A stretch of 5,839 nt of DNA from Actinomycetota bacterium (GTDB taxonomy: Bacteria > Actinomycetota > Actinomycetes > Actinomycetales > Microbacteriaceae), in the NCBI GenBank assembly GCA_027728145.1, contig JAQBZV010000066.1, positions 1 through 5,839 on the forward strand, written 5' to 3'. Under the pieces are notes generated by a model. It was not told the DNA's origin. It did not search any database and was given only the letters and a program-made list of their open reading frames with translations. Within the stretch, counting starts at the first letter, position 1; each line of letters begins with the position of its first letter. A program made the translations under genes and the position numbers. Of this stretch, positions 4,882 to 5,839 are shown in pieces.

Positions 4882-5716
4882 TTCCCTGCTGGCTCGCTCG
4901 TTGAGCCTGTCGCTGATGCTGTCTGAGCTGCAGGTTATGTTCACCAGGCGTCGCACCTGGGCCATGCTCGCCGCCATCGCACTGATTCCCATCCTGTTGG
5001 CTCTGGCGGTGTATTTGAGTGCTGATCGTTTGGCACCCGGTGAGGGACCGCCGTTTGTCGACCGGGTCACCCAGAACGGCTTGTTCACCGGTTTTGCGGC
5101 CATGTTGCTCGCGATGCCGTTGTTCTTGCCCTTGACGGTGTCGGTGGTGGCGGGAGACACCATCGCCGGTGAAGCGGGCCAGGGGACACTGCGCTACCTG
5201 TTGATTTCACCCGTGGGTCGGGTTCGACTCCTCCTGGTCAAGTACCTGGGAACCCTCGCCTTTGTCATGGTGGGAACCCTCACCCTGATGATTGCCGGCG
5301 CGCTGATTGGCGCACTGCTGTTCCCGGTGGGCCCGGTGACGCTCCTCAGCGGTGACGTCATCGGTTTGGGTGAGGCGCTGGGTCGAATGGCCTTGGTCGC
5401 CCTCTACACGACCATCTCCATGCTCGGGATGTTGGCGCTGGGGCTGTTCATCTCCACCCTGACCACCATCCCGGTGGGAGCGATGACCGGGGTCCTGGTG
5501 GCCAGCGGTGTCAGCCAAATCCTGGATAACCTGCCCCAGCTCTCCGTGATTCACGAGTTCCTTTTCACCCACTACTGGCTGGATTTTGCTGACCTGCTGC
5601 GAAACCCGATCGAGCTTTCCAGCATGGGCTCAAACCTGGTGTTGCAACTGGCCTATGTGGCTACCTTTGGCACACTCGCCTATGGTCGCTTTAGAACACA
5701 AGACGTCTTGAGTTAG
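4865..5716 (+). CDS. ABC-2 type transporter permease (283 aa)
   Basis: This is the membrane partner of the ATPase and overlaps its end by 17 nt. A cytoplasmic N-terminus with the RRR-containing elbow helix (ELQVMFTRRRTW, 21-32) is followed by about six membrane segments, roughly 33-53, 73-97, 125-152, 174-196, 198-215 and 256-275. The AGDTIAGEAGQGTLRYLLISPVGR stretch (in two parts, 96-107 and 108-119) after segment 2 is the coupling-helix region typical of ABC-2 permeases. The start is TTG: 4865 has GGAG six bases upstream, and a second TTG at 4871 follows AGAGGGG, so the start may be two codons later. Two copies of the subunit, or one with another permease, would make the pore. No second permease gene is seen before the window ends. 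Confidence 0.92.
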   Translation: MTLPANSLLARSLSLSLMLSELQVMFTRRRTWAMLAAIALIPILLALAVYLSADRLAPGEGPPFVDRVTQNGLFTGFAAMLLAMPLFLPLTVSVVAGDTIAGEAGQGTLRYLLISPVGRVRLLLVKYLGTLAFVMVGTLTLMIAGALIGALLFPVGPVTLLSGDVIGLGEALGRMALVALYTTISMLGMLALGLFISTLTTIPVGAMTGVLVASGVSQILDNLPQLSVIHEFLFTHYWLDFADLLRNPIELSSMGSNLVLQLAYVATFGTLAYGRFRTQDVLS

Positions 5717-5723
5717 GCAGGCC

Positions 5724-5839
5724 ATGGCAGAACTAATCGGCGTCTATAGCGCAGATGGCGGCCTTCTTGCCGAGTTTCGGAGGATGCTCGGCCGACGGGT
5801 GGGCTCTCACGCCTGCTGGCTCTCCCAGCTCACCCACTC
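5724..5839 (+). CDS. Start of small 'GVYxADGG' hypothetical protein, right edge partial
   Basis: An open frame begins at ATG seven bases after the permease stop and leaves the window after 38 codons: MAELIGVYSADGGLLAEF, then RRMLGRRVGSHACWLSQLTH. I recall a family of actinobacterial hypotheticals opening with GVYHADGG and carrying an HCxLCD[IV]TH motif, and this fits with changes. His after Tyr is Ser, and the second Cys and Asp of the motif are Ser and Gln. The match is from memory. The close spacing suggests it belongs to the exporter operon, with a weak AGGCAGG-type ribosome site just before the ATG. Confidence 0.65.
   Translation, partial: MAELIGVYSADGGLLAEFRRMLGRRVGSHACWLSQLTH

Noticed and set aside
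1..5839. CRISPR array, insertion sequence or toxin-antitoxin pair
   Set aside because: No regularly spaced direct repeats, transposase or flanking terminal repeats are visible, and the small genes show no recognisable toxin or antitoxin motif.

Overview
The window looks like a high-GC Gram-positive bacterium (Actinomycetota, most likely a Microbacteriaceae-type relative). The evidence is frequent GTG/TTG starts, a DivIVA-like coiled-coil protein, and a LolA-like secreted protein followed by an ABC-2 exporter and the start of a small 'GVYxADGG' protein, an order I associate with that group. The taxonomic call is inference; no rRNA or marker gene is present.

The left part (about 1-1700) looks accessory. 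It has short, unrecognised genes with strong Shine-Dalgarno sites, mixed orientation and a less GC-rich composition than the right side. On the minus strand lie a partial HTH-type protein that runs off the left edge (1-480) and a 72-aa acidic protein (666-884). On the plus strand lie an 86-aa protein (992-1252), a 31-aa zinc ribbon overlapping its end (1245-1340), and a 66-aa zinc-ribbon protein (1419-1619). The divergent promoter region holds a 36-bp palindrome with one mismatched pair (920-955). The style resembles phage or integrative-element cargo, but no integrase, transposase or structural phage gene is visible.

At about 1700 the character changes. A DivIVA-like coiled-coil gene (usable start at 1759) has its characteristic N-terminal motif encoded upstream of any in-frame start codon, behind an in-frame TAG at 1696. 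This suggests that the left module abuts and truncates the 5' end of the gene. A mutated start codon or an assembly join are the alternatives.

The right part (2722 to the end) is a compact operon: a secreted LolA/RseB-like protein (2722-3924), an ABC ATPase starting on the next base (3925-4881), an ABC-2 permease overlapping it by 17 nt (4865-5716), and a partial small protein 7 nt later (5724 onward). The ATPase and permease form one exporter. The LolA-like protein probably works with it on the outer face of the membrane, on an unknown lipid or lipoprotein-type substrate.

No rRNA, tRNA, CRISPR array or complete insertion sequence was found. No stretch over 300 bases lacks a gene.
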